Position numbers and translations under genes: made by a program. From assembly GCA_963836405.1 (NCBI GenBank), contig CAWIJL010000014.1, forward strand, positions 1 to 64,000: a DNA stretch of 64,000 nt, in the 5' to 3' direction. This document shows, piece by piece, positions 15,792 to 24,204 of this stretch. A model generated the notes under the pieces. It searched no databases. It was not told the DNA's origin and worked only from the letters and a program-made list of their open reading frames with translations. This DNA comes from CAWIJJ01 sp963836405. Its GTDB lineage: Bacteria; Acidobacteriota; Terriglobia; Bryobacterales; Bryobacteraceae. Each line of letters starts with the position of its first letter. Position 1 is the first letter of the stretch.

Positions 15792-17087
15792 ATGTCTTCT
15801 GTCGATGGTGGCCAAACGCACCTGGAATTCAAATCCCGGCTTCGTACACGCGCATTCGGATGGAAGGGTTCCCATCTCGCCTGCCAGCGGTTGAAGGAAG
15901 CCGTTGCGGAGATCAAGAGCGTCGCCAGAACAGATCCGGTGGCCGCCGGCGATGGCGTCGTGACCCTGATGGAGAGGATCTGGCCGGCATTCCAGCATAT
16001 CGACACTTCGTCCGGCGCACTCGGCGGCGCCGTGTACTGGGCTCAGCAGGAACTTCTGCCGATTGCGGTTGAGGCGGCTGCGGATCGGAAGACGCGCGAC
16101 CGGTGGCTCGACCGCCTCTGGCAAGCCGTCGAGGATGACGGCGTTGATTACCTGTCCGTCGTCCAGGACCGGTGGGGCGAGTTGTGCGGTTCCGTTGAGG
16201 TTGCCTCGCGCTGGGCGGACCGCTTCCTGAGCTTGCTCCGGGCCGCCTGGTCCGACCCGCGGCCAGGGAACTACGTGCGCGGAGCCAGCGTATGTCTCTC
16301 CAGCCTCCTGGCAGCGGGCCGGCATGAGGAACTGCTCGGGGTGCTGGCGCTGCTGAGGTTTGCGTTCTGGGACAACCGCAAATTCGGCGTCCAGGCGTTG
16401 CTATCGGAAGGTCGAACGGATGCGGCCCTGGCCTACGCGGACGCGTCCCGAGGCCTGAACCAACCGGACGCGAGCATCGACGCAGCCTGCGAGAAGATCC
16501 TCCTCGATCTCGGTCGAGTGGATGAGGCGTACGAGAAGTACGCATCGACTGCGAATGCCTCATCAACCGGCCTCGCGACGTTCCGGGCGATCGTCAGGAA
16601 GTATCCCGCCCAAGACCCGAAAAAGATCCTGCTGGACCTTGCTACATCGAGCGGCGAGCCCGGCCGGTGGTTTGCCGCAGCGAAAGACGCCGGCCTCCTC
16701 GATCTCGCGCTTGAGTTCGCCGAGCGAGGCCGCACCGACCCGCGTACGCTGAGCCGCGCATCGCGCGACTTTCTCAAGAAGGACGCCAGCTTCAGTCTGA
16801 AAGTGGGCCGACTCGCGCTCCAGCGAATCCTCGAAGGCTCCGGCTACGAGTTGACTGGAATCGACGTTCTCGACGCGTTCGACCATCACATGGCTGCAGC
16901 GCAGACCCTCGGGGTGGAGTCGGAGGCCCGGGCGAATGCGCTCGCCATGGCGGCGCAACACCCCGGCGTGGCTGGCGACATTCTGATTCGCCGGTGCTCG
17001 ATGGCGTCACCGGAGCGCGCAGACCCAGCACGAACGATAAAAACAGAGCGACGGACATGGAGAACAAGAAACCCGACCGTGCGGTGA
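15792..17087 (+). CDS. helical-repeat protein resembling DUF6880
   Basis: 431 aa, almost entirely alpha-helical. It has TPR-like pairs in the middle (EGRTDAALAYADASRGLNQP, LLDLGRVDEAYEKYA). The region IWPAFQHIDTSSGALGGAV resembles a conserved block of DUF6880-type proteins; I give that name with caution. It has no signal peptide or membrane segment. The first ~25 residues are poorly ordered, so the true start may be later. Its last 31 bases overlap the next gene's start, so the pair is probably co-transcribed. Confidence 0.55.
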   Translation: MSSVDGGQTHLEFKSRLRTRAFGWKGSHLACQRLKEAVAEIKSVARTDPVAAGDGVVTLMERIWPAFQHIDTSSGALGGAVYWAQQELLPIAVEAAADRKTRDRWLDRLWQAVEDDGVDYLSVVQDRWGELCGSVEVASRWADRFLSLLRAAWSDPRPGNYVRGASVCLSSLLAAGRHEELLGVLALLRFAFWDNRKFGVQALLSEGRTDAALAYADASRGLNQPDASIDAACEKILLDLGRVDEAYEKYASTANASSTGLATFRAIVRKYPAQDPKKILLDLATSSGEPGRWFAAAKDAGLLDLALEFAERGRTDPRTLSRASRDFLKKDASFSLKVGRLALQRILEGSGYELTGIDVLDAFDHHMAAAQTLGVESEARANALAMAAQHPGVAGDILIRRCSMASPERADPARTIKTERRTWRTRNPTVR

Positions 17088-17995
17088 ACGGCAGGCCCAT
17101 CGCCAAGCGGATCCTGGCGAAGATGAAGTTGCACGGGCAGCGGAAGGTCGTGAACATCAAGAATGTGATTGCCGGCCGCCGCATTGCGGAGGAACTGCAG
17201 AAGACGGTTGTGAGTCAGAAGGACTTGGCGGGCTTTCATCCGGCTCACGCCGCCTACGTCTACACGCAGAACCAAGCATCGGTCATGTCGGAGCAACTCA
17301 CCGCCCTGAAGGAGATGGCGCCCTTTGTGGACATCATCTCCAGGGCGGAGGACCTGTACATGCCGAGCGCGGCGCCGATGAGCCCGTTGACGACGTCCTA
17401 CTTCAGCTGCTGGGCATTCTTCGACGCTTGTGCGGGACCGGCCAACGAGACTATAGGCGCCATCATATTGGACGTCGGCGCCGCCTTCGGCATGCACGCC
17501 GACCTGCTGCGCCTGATGCGTCTCATGCAGGATTCGCGAATGAGCTTCTACATTCATCGCGGAAGAGAAGGCGACGTGAGCGTTCTCGAGGACCTCGTGA
17601 CCGGCGCCGTCTGCCGCGCAACCGTTCCGGCTGGCTACAAAGGCCGGAAGAACGAGAACTGGTACATCCGGTTGCTTCCTCCGCCGTTTCCAGAGGGCCA
17701 GGAACACGTGGTCTTCACGACGCCATATGTCGTGGTGTATCCAGACTTCAGCGAGTGGCTCGCCTACTTCCGCCGAACGCTCCCGGCCAATGGTGACTTC
17801 GCGGATTATGAACGTCACATGAAGTACGGACCTACCACGGAATACTGGAACGATTACGTGTTCGAGGCCTACGTGAACCACCAGACAGACGCGATCTATC
17901 TCGCAGGTCTGCCGGACGTTCCCGAGAGCCGACCTCATTCCGAGATTTCCGAGAGGAATGGCTGGAAGGCGCCAGCCTTTATCAAGCAGGGCTGA
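17057..17995 (+). CDS. hypothetical protein co-transcribed with the helical-repeat gene
   Basis: 312 aa from the ATG at 17057 (MENKKPDRAVNGRPIAKRIL). That start was chosen because the preceding residues look non-coding. A basic N-terminus and a Trp/Tyr-rich C-terminal half (ENWYIRLLPPPFPEGQEH, TTPYVVVYPDFSEWLAYF) are the only notable features. No named domain is recognised. Overlap with the preceding gene suggests joint expression. It ends just before the decayed PIN toxin, which is on the other strand. Confidence 0.5.
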   Translation: MENKKPDRAVNGRPIAKRILAKMKLHGQRKVVNIKNVIAGRRIAEELQKTVVSQKDLAGFHPAHAAYVYTQNQASVMSEQLTALKEMAPFVDIISRAEDLYMPSAAPMSPLTTSYFSCWAFFDACAGPANETIGAIILDVGAAFGMHADLLRLMRLMQDSRMSFYIHRGREGDVSVLEDLVTGAVCRATVPAGYKGRKNENWYIRLLPPPFPEGQEHVVFTTPYVVVYPDFSEWLAYFRRTLPANGDFADYERHMKYGPTTEYWNDYVFEAYVNHQTDAIYLAGLPDVPESRPHSEISERNGWKAPAFIKQG

Positions 17996-18009
17996 AGCTG
18001 ATGGCTGGG

Positions 18010-18363
18010 CTGAAGCCTCGCGCAGAAACACGGAGACTCTGCTGGTCGTCCAGGTCGGAACACCGCATCCGAAGAAGTCGGTGTCTTCCGTCCAGATCGG
18101 ACAGCCAATGGCTAACTAACGCGGCAGCCAGTATCGGCCAGTCGTCCGGATCCCTGTCGCCCAGCCGTTCCCGCGCGGTGCTCTCGAAATGGCTGTAGAC
18201 TTCGCTCCCGATCAGATCCACAAGCCCGCGAAGCGACCGCAGGAATCGGAGCGCCTTATCCGGATCGCCGCAGCGCCTGACGACAAGAGCGGGCAAGCTC
18301 CTCTGCTTCGGCGTAAGCCACGTCGAGGATGTTGGCGTCAATGACGAGCGCTTTACTCTGCAT
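18010..18363 (-). pseudogene. degraded PIN-domain (VapC-like) toxin
   Basis: The N-terminus MQSKALVIDANIL keeps the first PIN aspartate but jumps straight to unrelated sequence, so a piece is deleted. A second frame holds RERLGDRDPDDWPILAAALV, and a third holds CPIWTEDTDFFGCGVPTWTT, the acidic C-terminal motif. These are the same blocks, in the same order, as in the intact toxin at 27471. At least two frame changes therefore inactivate it. Its start overlaps the antitoxin gene by 11 bases. Confidence 0.8.
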
Positions 18364-18631
18364 TGCCCTTCTTCTCGGGCGCTGCCCGGCGGACTCCCTT
18401 GTACTCCTCCATCAACTCGTCTTCGCTGGCGCTCCAGGAAGCGATCATCTCATACAGATCCTTCCCTGCTGCGCGCAGGGCCTCCACTTCGGCTTTTCGT
18501 CTGCGCTTCTGCGCGGGAATGTAGAACCCTATCGTCTCGCCATGGCGCACGATCGCCAGGGGCGCCCCGGATTCAAGACAGCCCGCGAGATTCTCGCGGA
18601 ATTCACGCATCCCAAGTTTAGGTGTTCCCAT
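18353..18631 (-). CDS. Phd/YefM-type antitoxin, toxin partner lost
   Basis: A 92-aa antitoxin with the family signature MREFRENLAGCLESGAPLAI and IGFYIPAQ, closely related to the protein at 27198-27467. It appears intact while its PIN toxin is decayed. About 10 bases upstream of the start is AATGTGTACAGTAA (minus strand; plus 18641-18654), a degenerate form of the palindrome upstream of the second locus, so autoregulation may persist. An orphan antitoxin can protect against an incoming related toxin. Confidence 0.8.
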   Translation of the reverse strand: MGTPKLGMREFRENLAGCLESGAPLAIVRHGETIGFYIPAQKRRRKAEVEALRAAGKDLYEMIASWSASEDELMEEYKGVRRAAPEKKGNAE

Positions 18632-18694
18632 GTGGCGAACTTACTGTACACATTTTGGCATCCCGTTGCGGTAATGAAGGTCGTGCTACATTCG

Positions 18695-19681
18695 ATGGTT
18701 TCGCGCCCCATGGCCACACGAAAACCCTTGGACCACGCCAAGTCGCAGGCGGTCGATCAGCGCATTCGAGATGCCGCACAGCAGGCGGCTGCCCCAGGCG
18801 GATTGTCGGCGATGCTCATCGAACGGTTCCTGCGCACCGGAGAAGAGACCTGGGAAGGAGCGGGTTCCGGACGCTTCTCCCTCGCTCAATTCAAAGAGGA
18901 TGAAGCGTATTCTCGGGCGACAAAGGCTGCCCTTCAGAACCTGTTGGACCGCCTCGCCGATCTGCTTCCCGCGGAAGCTCAGGCGAATCCGCTCGTCTCG
19001 CCGGACACGATCCGGCAGCGAATCGAGCCCATGGTGAGTGGATTGGTGCAGGCTGACTGGCGCGACGTCGCATTGCGCGAGATCACAGCGCGGACATTCA
19101 TCCTGAATCTGCCGGGGACCAGGATGGCCCTTGAAGCGGAGCTATCGACGTGTTTCATGGGATCGGCGTGGCGGGTCCTTTGGTCCCTGTTCGAGGACTA
19201 CGGGCTCAGGCCAAACGATATCAACGTCGGCTGTGACGGGTTGGCTGGCGACTATGCGCACGTGAGATGGTCCGCGTACCAGACAGACGACCCGTACAGC
19301 GATGTCGTGGTTCACGAGGCTGCGCATATGTTGCACTACTTGAAGCCCACCCACAACGGCTTCCAAGTCCGGCGGGGCCAGGAGCGATTCGTCGATATCG
19401 AGTTTTGCCATCGCGAGCTCTTTGCATACGCGTGCGAGGCATACTCCCGGGCGGTCCTCCACGGAGACCGCAAATCGAGAATCGCCTTCGTCGAGAAGAT
19501 GCCAGATGCGGCTTTTTCATTTCCCCGGCCCGAGATTCAAGAGGTGGTCGCACTCGTACTCAGCGCAACTCGGGCACGGAACGGCTGGCGGCTCATCAGG
19601 GAAGCCACGGTGATCCGGCGACCCCGGCGACGGACCAGACTGTCAGCAGGAACTGAGGTTTCTTCCCTCTCAGCGGGCTGA
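18695..19681 (+). CDS. putative HExxH zinc metalloprotein
   Basis: About 328 aa from the Met of MVSRPMATRKPLD; 18674 and 18710 are alternative starts and upstream in-frame sequence looks non-coding. The key feature is HEAAHMLHYLKP at about residues 207-218: an HExxH zinc-binding motif preceded by hydrophobic residues, as in zincin peptidases. A downstream glutamate that could be the third ligand is present (ERFVDIEFCHRELFAYACEA). There is no signal peptide, so it would act in the cytoplasm. The N-terminal half is helical. It is convergent with the gene at 19685. Family not recognised; peptidase activity is inference. Confidence 0.55.
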   Translation: MVSRPMATRKPLDHAKSQAVDQRIRDAAQQAAAPGGLSAMLIERFLRTGEETWEGAGSGRFSLAQFKEDEAYSRATKAALQNLLDRLADLLPAEAQANPLVSPDTIRQRIEPMVSGLVQADWRDVALREITARTFILNLPGTRMALEAELSTCFMGSAWRVLWSLFEDYGLRPNDINVGCDGLAGDYAHVRWSAYQTDDPYSDVVVHEAAHMLHYLKPTHNGFQVRRGQERFVDIEFCHRELFAYACEAYSRAVLHGDRKSRIAFVEKMPDAAFSFPRPEIQEVVALVLSATRARNGWRLIREATVIRRPRRRTRLSAGTEVSSLSAG

Positions 19682-19684
19682 GGC

Positions 19685-20809
19685 CTAAATATCGCCGTAT
19701 TCGAGCGAGAGCCGATCAATCAACGCCCGGAGTTCGGGCCGTGAGAAGGTCTGCTTGAGAAGTCCGTCGAGACAGCGCCATTCGGTTTCCGAGAAAGTGA
19801 ACAGCACGCCGTCGGCGCGACGGCCAAAGACAAACAGCGGCTGCCCTTCTGTCCCGATCGCGTCCGTGGTCGCGGAGAAGTGTCCGCCATTCCAAACCTG
19901 TCCGCAGTCAAGCTGGCGTAGCATGGCTTCGAACTCTCGAATCTCCGGGTACGATCCGAGCGGGTACCTTACGCCGCGATGGCGCATGTCGATAAGCACG
20001 GTGAGCTCGGCGCCATCTTGCATAGACGCTGTAACCTGGAACGGTCCTGATTCCGGCGATTCGATTGCTTGTGCCGCCGCTGGAACTTCACGGGACATTC
20101 GCAACGGACGTCCCTCCCGAATCCAATGCCCGCGAGCAGCAAGCCGAAAGAGGACTCCCAAGTAGGCCGTCAAGCTTCGATTCAGTGCGACGACATCGTT
20201 CACGGCCTCATCTCGTAAGGCAACGTAGAGGTTGCGCCCGGCAAAGACCACCCCCTTCGGCGAGGTCTCCCCCTGACGCAGGCTCTGAATCAGATCTTGA
20301 ACGGTACGTGGCAGAAGTTCCGGGTCGAATTGGCGCTCGTTGAAGACGGTAGCCACCGGCACGTCGAGGTTCCCCAAGTAGAATCGATCAAGGCCGCCAC
20401 CCCGGCCGGTCCGGAGGGAGCGCACTGCGAGCAGTGCTTCGAGGAGGGCGATGAACGAGCCTGGGCCGGGGGCCGTCGTGTACCCCGATTGCTCTTCGCA
20501 GGCGACCTGCACGTACCGGGCGAGGAACACCCACTCCGCCCGAGAAAGGGCTTGCTCCTGCTCCCATTTCTGTCGGACGTGCAGGAGTGAAGACGTTGGC
20601 GACTGCTGCAGTTCGGCGGCTTCCAACCGGAAATCAAGGCGATCCCGCCTCGCCGATTCCAGGAGGAGCTTGGCGACGTCGGATATCGAGACCGCCTCGC
20701 CACGACCGTCGGTGATGAACTCCCTCGCCAGTTCAAGGAATTCTCGTAAGGAGTCGGAAACCCGGATCGACAGGGTTTGCTGCTGAGATTTGCCTTGCGT
20801 GATCAACAT
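19685..20809 (-). CDS. hypothetical protein with ribbon-helix-helix-like N-terminus
   Basis: 374 aa. The first ~50 residues (QQQTLSIRVSDSLREFLELA, then GEAVSISDVAKLLLE) look like a ribbon-helix-helix DNA-binding domain. The rest is a mixed alpha/beta protein with a C-terminal FVFGRRADGVLFTFSETEW segment. It lies downstream of RepA on the same strand and behind two 21-bp-spaced repeats (20816-20855), one of which also serves as its ribosome-binding site. It is likely an element-maintenance gene; the exact role is unknown. Confidence 0.6.
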   Translation of the reverse strand: MLITQGKSQQQTLSIRVSDSLREFLELAREFITDGRGEAVSISDVAKLLLESARRDRLDFRLEAAELQQSPTSSLLHVRQKWEQEQALSRAEWVFLARYVQVACEEQSGYTTAPGPGSFIALLEALLAVRSLRTGRGGGLDRFYLGNLDVPVATVFNERQFDPELLPRTVQDLIQSLRQGETSPKGVVFAGRNLYVALRDEAVNDVVALNRSLTAYLGVLFRLAARGHWIREGRPLRMSREVPAAAQAIESPESGPFQVTASMQDGAELTVLIDMRHRGVRYPLGSYPEIREFEAMLRQLDCGQVWNGGHFSATTDAIGTEGQPLFVFGRRADGVLFTFSETEWRCLDGLLKQTFSRPELRALIDRLSLEYGDI

Positions 20810-20815
20810 GCTGTA

Positions 20816-20855
20816 TTCACCCCTCTAAAGGATCGATTGCCCCTCTATGGGATAC
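20816..20855 (-). promoter_or_regulatory. two 21-bp-spaced repeats in front of the 374-aa gene
   Basis: On the minus strand TAGAGGGG occurs twice with a 21-bp period (about two helical turns), in ATAGAGGGGCA and TTAGAGGGGTG. The copy nearer the gene overlaps the Shine-Dalgarno region 9 bases before the ATG at 20809. The geometry suits an operator for a dimeric regulator such as the gene's own product. Confidence 0.45.
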
Positions 20856-20869
20856 TTGTTCCCGATCGT

Positions 20870-21186
20870 ACCCCGCCTCTTCCACGGCGCCGGACGCGCA
20901 AGTATCGACGTTCACAAGAGTCTCCAACCCCGCACGCAAAGTCCCGTGCCGGCGGGGCGAATGGCTTGTGGCAAGCCCTCGCGGGTTGCGGAGGGGACCT
21001 GCGAAACCCGGGACGCGTCACCGTGATGCCCTCCGATTGGCTCATCCACCGATTTGAGACCTCCGGGACTGCGCCGGCGCTGATCCGCGATCGGGGGTGA
21101 TGGCCGAAACAACTTTCTCTGCAATGGACGAGACGTCCACGGTACCCTCATCACACCGCGTTGCGCACGTAAAGTCCCGAGCGGCC
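20870..21186. other. intergenic region downstream of repA
   Basis: No gene is supported here. Two 15-bp near-identical direct repeats (GCACGCAAAGTCCCG near 20933, GCACGTAAAGTCCCG near 21168) lie 236 bp apart; they may be replication-related repeats or chance. Confidence 0.35.
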
Positions 21187-22218
21187 TCAACTCGATTTCG
21201 GCAGCACTGCCGTTGCCGGACAGACACGCAGATACTGGCCATCCGAGCACGTTTGCGCCGGACACTCCGGCCAGACGGCGCGAACTTGCGTCAGCCACTG
21301 TTCGAGCATCGCGCGGAAGCGCCGCGGCCGACTGTACTCGATTGATCCCAACTGTGCCGTGAGACCGAAGTTCCCGAACAGTGGGATCCGCTCTTCGGAC
21401 TTCGCGGTGAAGCACCGATACGTGAGCCACATGAACAGATCGAGTACCGCTGGGGCAGAGCCGAATGCCTTGACGGCTTCAATGTCCGCAGGGATCGGAT
21501 GAGCCATCACTTCTTTGTAGAACTCATCGCTCAGCACGATGACGTTTTCAAAATCACCGGAGATCACCTCCTGGGCTGGACTGCGGTTGTACCAGATCCG
21601 GGCCTCGCTCAGGAAGTTGAACCTCGAACGTTGGACCACGCGCGCCTGTCTGCTGGTCGCCTCAGTGCCGAAGAATATAGTTGCGCCGAAGATCCGTTCG
21701 AAGGCCGCAACCAACCTGCGATATTCTTTACCTCCCTTTGCCATTCCGAAGATATCGAGCATCTGTGCGGCCGACTTGAAACGAATGGTTTGGCTCTGCT
21801 GACGCACAGCCAGTGTCGCCAGGAATATCGGGACAAGGCGATCCTGGCCGAAGGGCAAGCCGAAATCGGGATGTCCGGTGATCTGGAGTGTGAAGTGACC
21901 GTTCCGCCGCTCGTACACCAGAGCAGAACCGGGCGGACGTCTCACCGGCAATCCACAGAGCACAAAAGGGCGAGAGGCAAACCCGAGCCGTTGGTATCCC
22001 GCCTCGCGCCGATCTCGGACAAGCTGGATGCTCTCGGCTTGTCGCAATCGCTGTCGCGAAACGTAGAACTCAGCGAAACGGTCCTGCAGAACTGAGCTGG
22101 CCCGGTCGAGGCCGGCGCAATTTTGTTTTATGTTCGCCCGGGGCGCGGCTCCGGAACTCACGATCCACCTCTCTGTGCCCGAGCCTGGATTGAATCCACG
22201 ACCAAAGGTGGGGCACAT
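21187..22218 (-). CDS. plasmid-type replication initiator RepA
   Basis: 343 aa. It resembles the plasmid RepA family (Pfam RPA): the conserved core is GHPDFGLPFGQDRLVPIFLA, then QTIRFKSAAQMLDIFGMAKG and YRRLVAAFERIFGATIFFGT. The initiator binds origin repeats and starts plasmid replication. Residues 1-40 look poorly conserved, so translation may begin later at a non-ATG codon. Iteron-like repeats lie upstream (22255-22335). Together with integrase 1 and the tRNA fragments it shows that this part of the chromosome contains an integrated plasmid-like element. Confidence 0.75.
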   Translation of the reverse strand: MCPTFGRGFNPGSGTERWIVSSGAAPRANIKQNCAGLDRASSVLQDRFAEFYVSRQRLRQAESIQLVRDRREAGYQRLGFASRPFVLCGLPVRRPPGSALVYERRNGHFTLQITGHPDFGLPFGQDRLVPIFLATLAVRQQSQTIRFKSAAQMLDIFGMAKGGKEYRRLVAAFERIFGATIFFGTEATSRQARVVQRSRFNFLSEARIWYNRSPAQEVISGDFENVIVLSDEFYKEVMAHPIPADIEAVKAFGSAPAVLDLFMWLTYRCFTAKSEERIPLFGNFGLTAQLGSIEYSRPRRFRAMLEQWLTQVRAVWPECPAQTCSDGQYLRVCPATAVLPKSS

Positions 22219-22254
22219 TCGGCCCGGACGCCGTCCGAAACGGCTGAGTGGTGG

Positions 22255-22335
22255 ACCTGTTCAACTTCTGCCGCGGCGGTGTTTCCGTTTGCTGTATGCC
22301 CGCTGACCTGTTCAGAAACCTGTTCAACTTGTGCC
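22255..22335. repeat. iteron-like repeats upstream of repA
   Basis: ACCTGTTCAACTTCTGCC at 22255-22272, ACCTGTTCA at 22306-22314 and ACCTGTTCAACTTGTGCC at 22318-22335 are in direct orientation just upstream of the RepA start. Repeats in this position are typical origin iterons or autoregulatory sites. Confidence 0.5.
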
Positions 22336-22409
22336 CCAACCCGCCCAAACCCCGACGCAAACAGTCGATGGCGGATTGCATTTTCAATCAATTGCGATGA
22401 CTGGAGTGT

Positions 22410-22454
22410 TTCGTAATCGGCAGGTCGCCGGTTCGATCCCGGCGGGTGGCTCCA
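22410..22454 (+). tRNA. 3' fragment of tRNA-Thr(CGT), attachment-site scar
   Basis: The loop ttcgtaa (anticodon CGT, 22412-22414) is followed by a variable loop, a perfect T-arm (gccgg/ccggc, loop ttcgatc), the acceptor strand gggtggc, a T discriminator and CCA (22452-22454). The 5' acceptor GCCACCC and the D-arm are absent, and the 5' side of the anticodon stem does not pair. It is therefore a recombination product, not a working tRNA. It marks one end of an integrated element. Confidence 0.7.
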
Positions 22455-22476
22455 GTCTAAAATGAATGAATCACAG

Positions 22477-22505
22477 GCCCGCCACTGGCGGGCTTTGGTG
22501 TTTTT
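22477..22505 (+). terminator. intrinsic terminator after the tRNA-Thr fragment
   Basis: A perfect 7-bp stem (gcccgcc/ggcgggc, 22477-22483 and 22487-22493) with a 3-base loop is followed by tttggtgttttt. It is probably the original terminator of the tRNA gene. Confidence 0.7.
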
Positions 22506-22797
22506 GTCAGCAGATTTGTCAGCAAGTCGCCGGGCGCCGCCTTTCTACTCCTCGTCTCACTGACTGCGCCGCGGGAGCCCTCTGCTCCCGCACGTGCTCG
22601 GGTCGGATTGCCGGGTTTGACCTAGCTATAGCTACTTTCCCACTTAAAATTCGGAAAGTTGGCATGGACGCATCTGCTGTGACCGGATGGGGTGATGTTC
22701 AGGCATGGGCGGAGAGCGGGCGGTGGATTCAGAAGCGTGTTTCGGTTGGGTGTTGGGGGAAGAGATCCGCAGCGGGGCACCTGGCGTAACGGTATTT

Positions 22798-24204
22798 TTA
22801 CCGCTGGCGTGCTTGCTCGGCCAAGTTGGTTCCGATATGAATGACATTGTCGGCGATCACGCCAAGGCCGACCCAGCGCTGGATGCCGTCCGGTCCTCGG
22901 TAGAGCGATCGCCGCAACCCGTGCCGCCGTTTGAGGATGCTGATGCGGCCTTCGCAGCCGGTACGCCACTTCTGAAGTTCTTTAAACCAACGCTGCTTCT
23001 GTCGCTGTTTGCGCACGGAGCTCTTGGTGTCGTGGCTCGGAATCGAGACTCGCTTGACTCCCATTTGGTGCGCTTTGGATTCGTTAGCGGCTGAAAAGAA
23101 TCCGGGGTCCGCCGTCACGCGTTCCGGGGCGCGTCCGAACTGTTCAACGTGCTGCTCCAGGCATCCCTCTAACAATGTCGCGTCGGCCGGGCGTTGCTCA
23201 CACACTTTGTAGTGCGTAATGATCTGGTTCTCCGCCTCCTGAATCAGGACCAGTTTGCCGAACTCATTGGGCTTATGCGCCTTGCCCTTGCGGATCACCT
23301 CGGTGTGTGTCTCGAAAATGCTGAGTAGCTTTCCTTCGGCCTTGGTGTTGCCGCGCAGCACTCGCTCCCGTGTCTGGAGCAGCACCTGCTGGACGCGAGG
23401 AATCATCTCATCGAGTTGCTTTTTGGCTTTGTGCATTACGGACAGATTGCCCCGCTTGACCCGCTTGGCAATCTCGTGCGAAAACTTCTTCGCTTGCCCG
23501 GTAACCCGGCTGGTGATTTCCAGAAGTTGGAGATAGGCGTTCTTCATCTTCTGCCGCCCTTGATCCGTCTTGTTCCGGCTGGCGCGAGCAATCGCCAAGA
23601 CTTTCAACTTGGCGGACCGGCTGCGGTCGCGCATCTGCGTGCCTACCTTGCCCGCCACCGCGGTGACTTTCTTCATGATGCGCGTCAGCACGCGCACCCC
23701 GTCACCCAGCAATGAGCTATCGGTTGGATAGTGGATGTCGGTCTCCACCACCGTCGTATCGACCCGCATCTTACGACCCGTTGCGATCTTGTTTTCCTGG
23801 GCGATCTCCACTACCCGCCGATGCAACTTTTCGATCACCTGCGGCCCCAGTTGACGAGCCAGGTTCCCCATTGTCCTGTCATCCGGAACCTTGTCTCCGC
23901 CGATCCGGGTGAACTCGCGATAGACCAGATTGGCGCGCACTTCCCGCGATAGCACTTCGTAACTCCAATCGCGCACGTGCTTCAACAGCAGCATTCTGAG
24001 CACTACCTCGGCCGGCGTTGCCTTGCGGCCACGGGTCTTGCTCTTCTTGCAGCGTTTCGCCAACTCTTGCTGGATGATAACCAGCAGGGCGTCATCTTCC
24101 AGGGCTTTATCGGCGTGGCGCATCCAGGGTTCCCAGAGATCCTCCACTGCCTCGGCGATGAAGCCATCGGCGAAATTGCGCTGCAGGCGACGTGCGGCGA
24201 TCAC
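22798..24204 (-). CDS. ISNCY-family transposase
   Basis: 468 aa from a GTG start at 24204 that overlaps the stop of the upstream accessory gene (GTGA), a classical coupling; upstream in-frame residues look non-coding. Typical family segments are MRVDTTVVETDIHYPTDSSL in the catalytic core (first D), VTADPGFFSAAN (second D) and C-terminal KWRTGCEGRISILKRRHGLR (E). A long basic helical insert lies in the middle. It is apparently intact. Confidence 0.85.
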   Translation of the reverse strand: MIAARRLQRNFADGFIAEAVEDLWEPWMRHADKALEDDALLVIIQQELAKRCKKSKTRGRKATPAEVVLRMLLLKHVRDWSYEVLSREVRANLVYREFTRIGGDKVPDDRTMGNLARQLGPQVIEKLHRRVVEIAQENKIATGRKMRVDTTVVETDIHYPTDSSLLGDGVRVLTRIMKKVTAVAGKVGTQMRDRSRSAKLKVLAIARASRNKTDQGRQKMKNAYLQLLEITSRVTGQAKKFSHEIAKRVKRGNLSVMHKAKKQLDEMIPRVQQVLLQTRERVLRGNTKAEGKLLSIFETHTEVIRKGKAHKPNEFGKLVLIQEAENQIITHYKVCEQRPADATLLEGCLEQHVEQFGRAPERVTADPGFFSAANESKAHQMGVKRVSIPSHDTKSSVRKQRQKQRWFKELQKWRTGCEGRISILKRRHGLRRSLYRGPDGIQRWVGLGVIADNVIHIGTNLAEQARQR

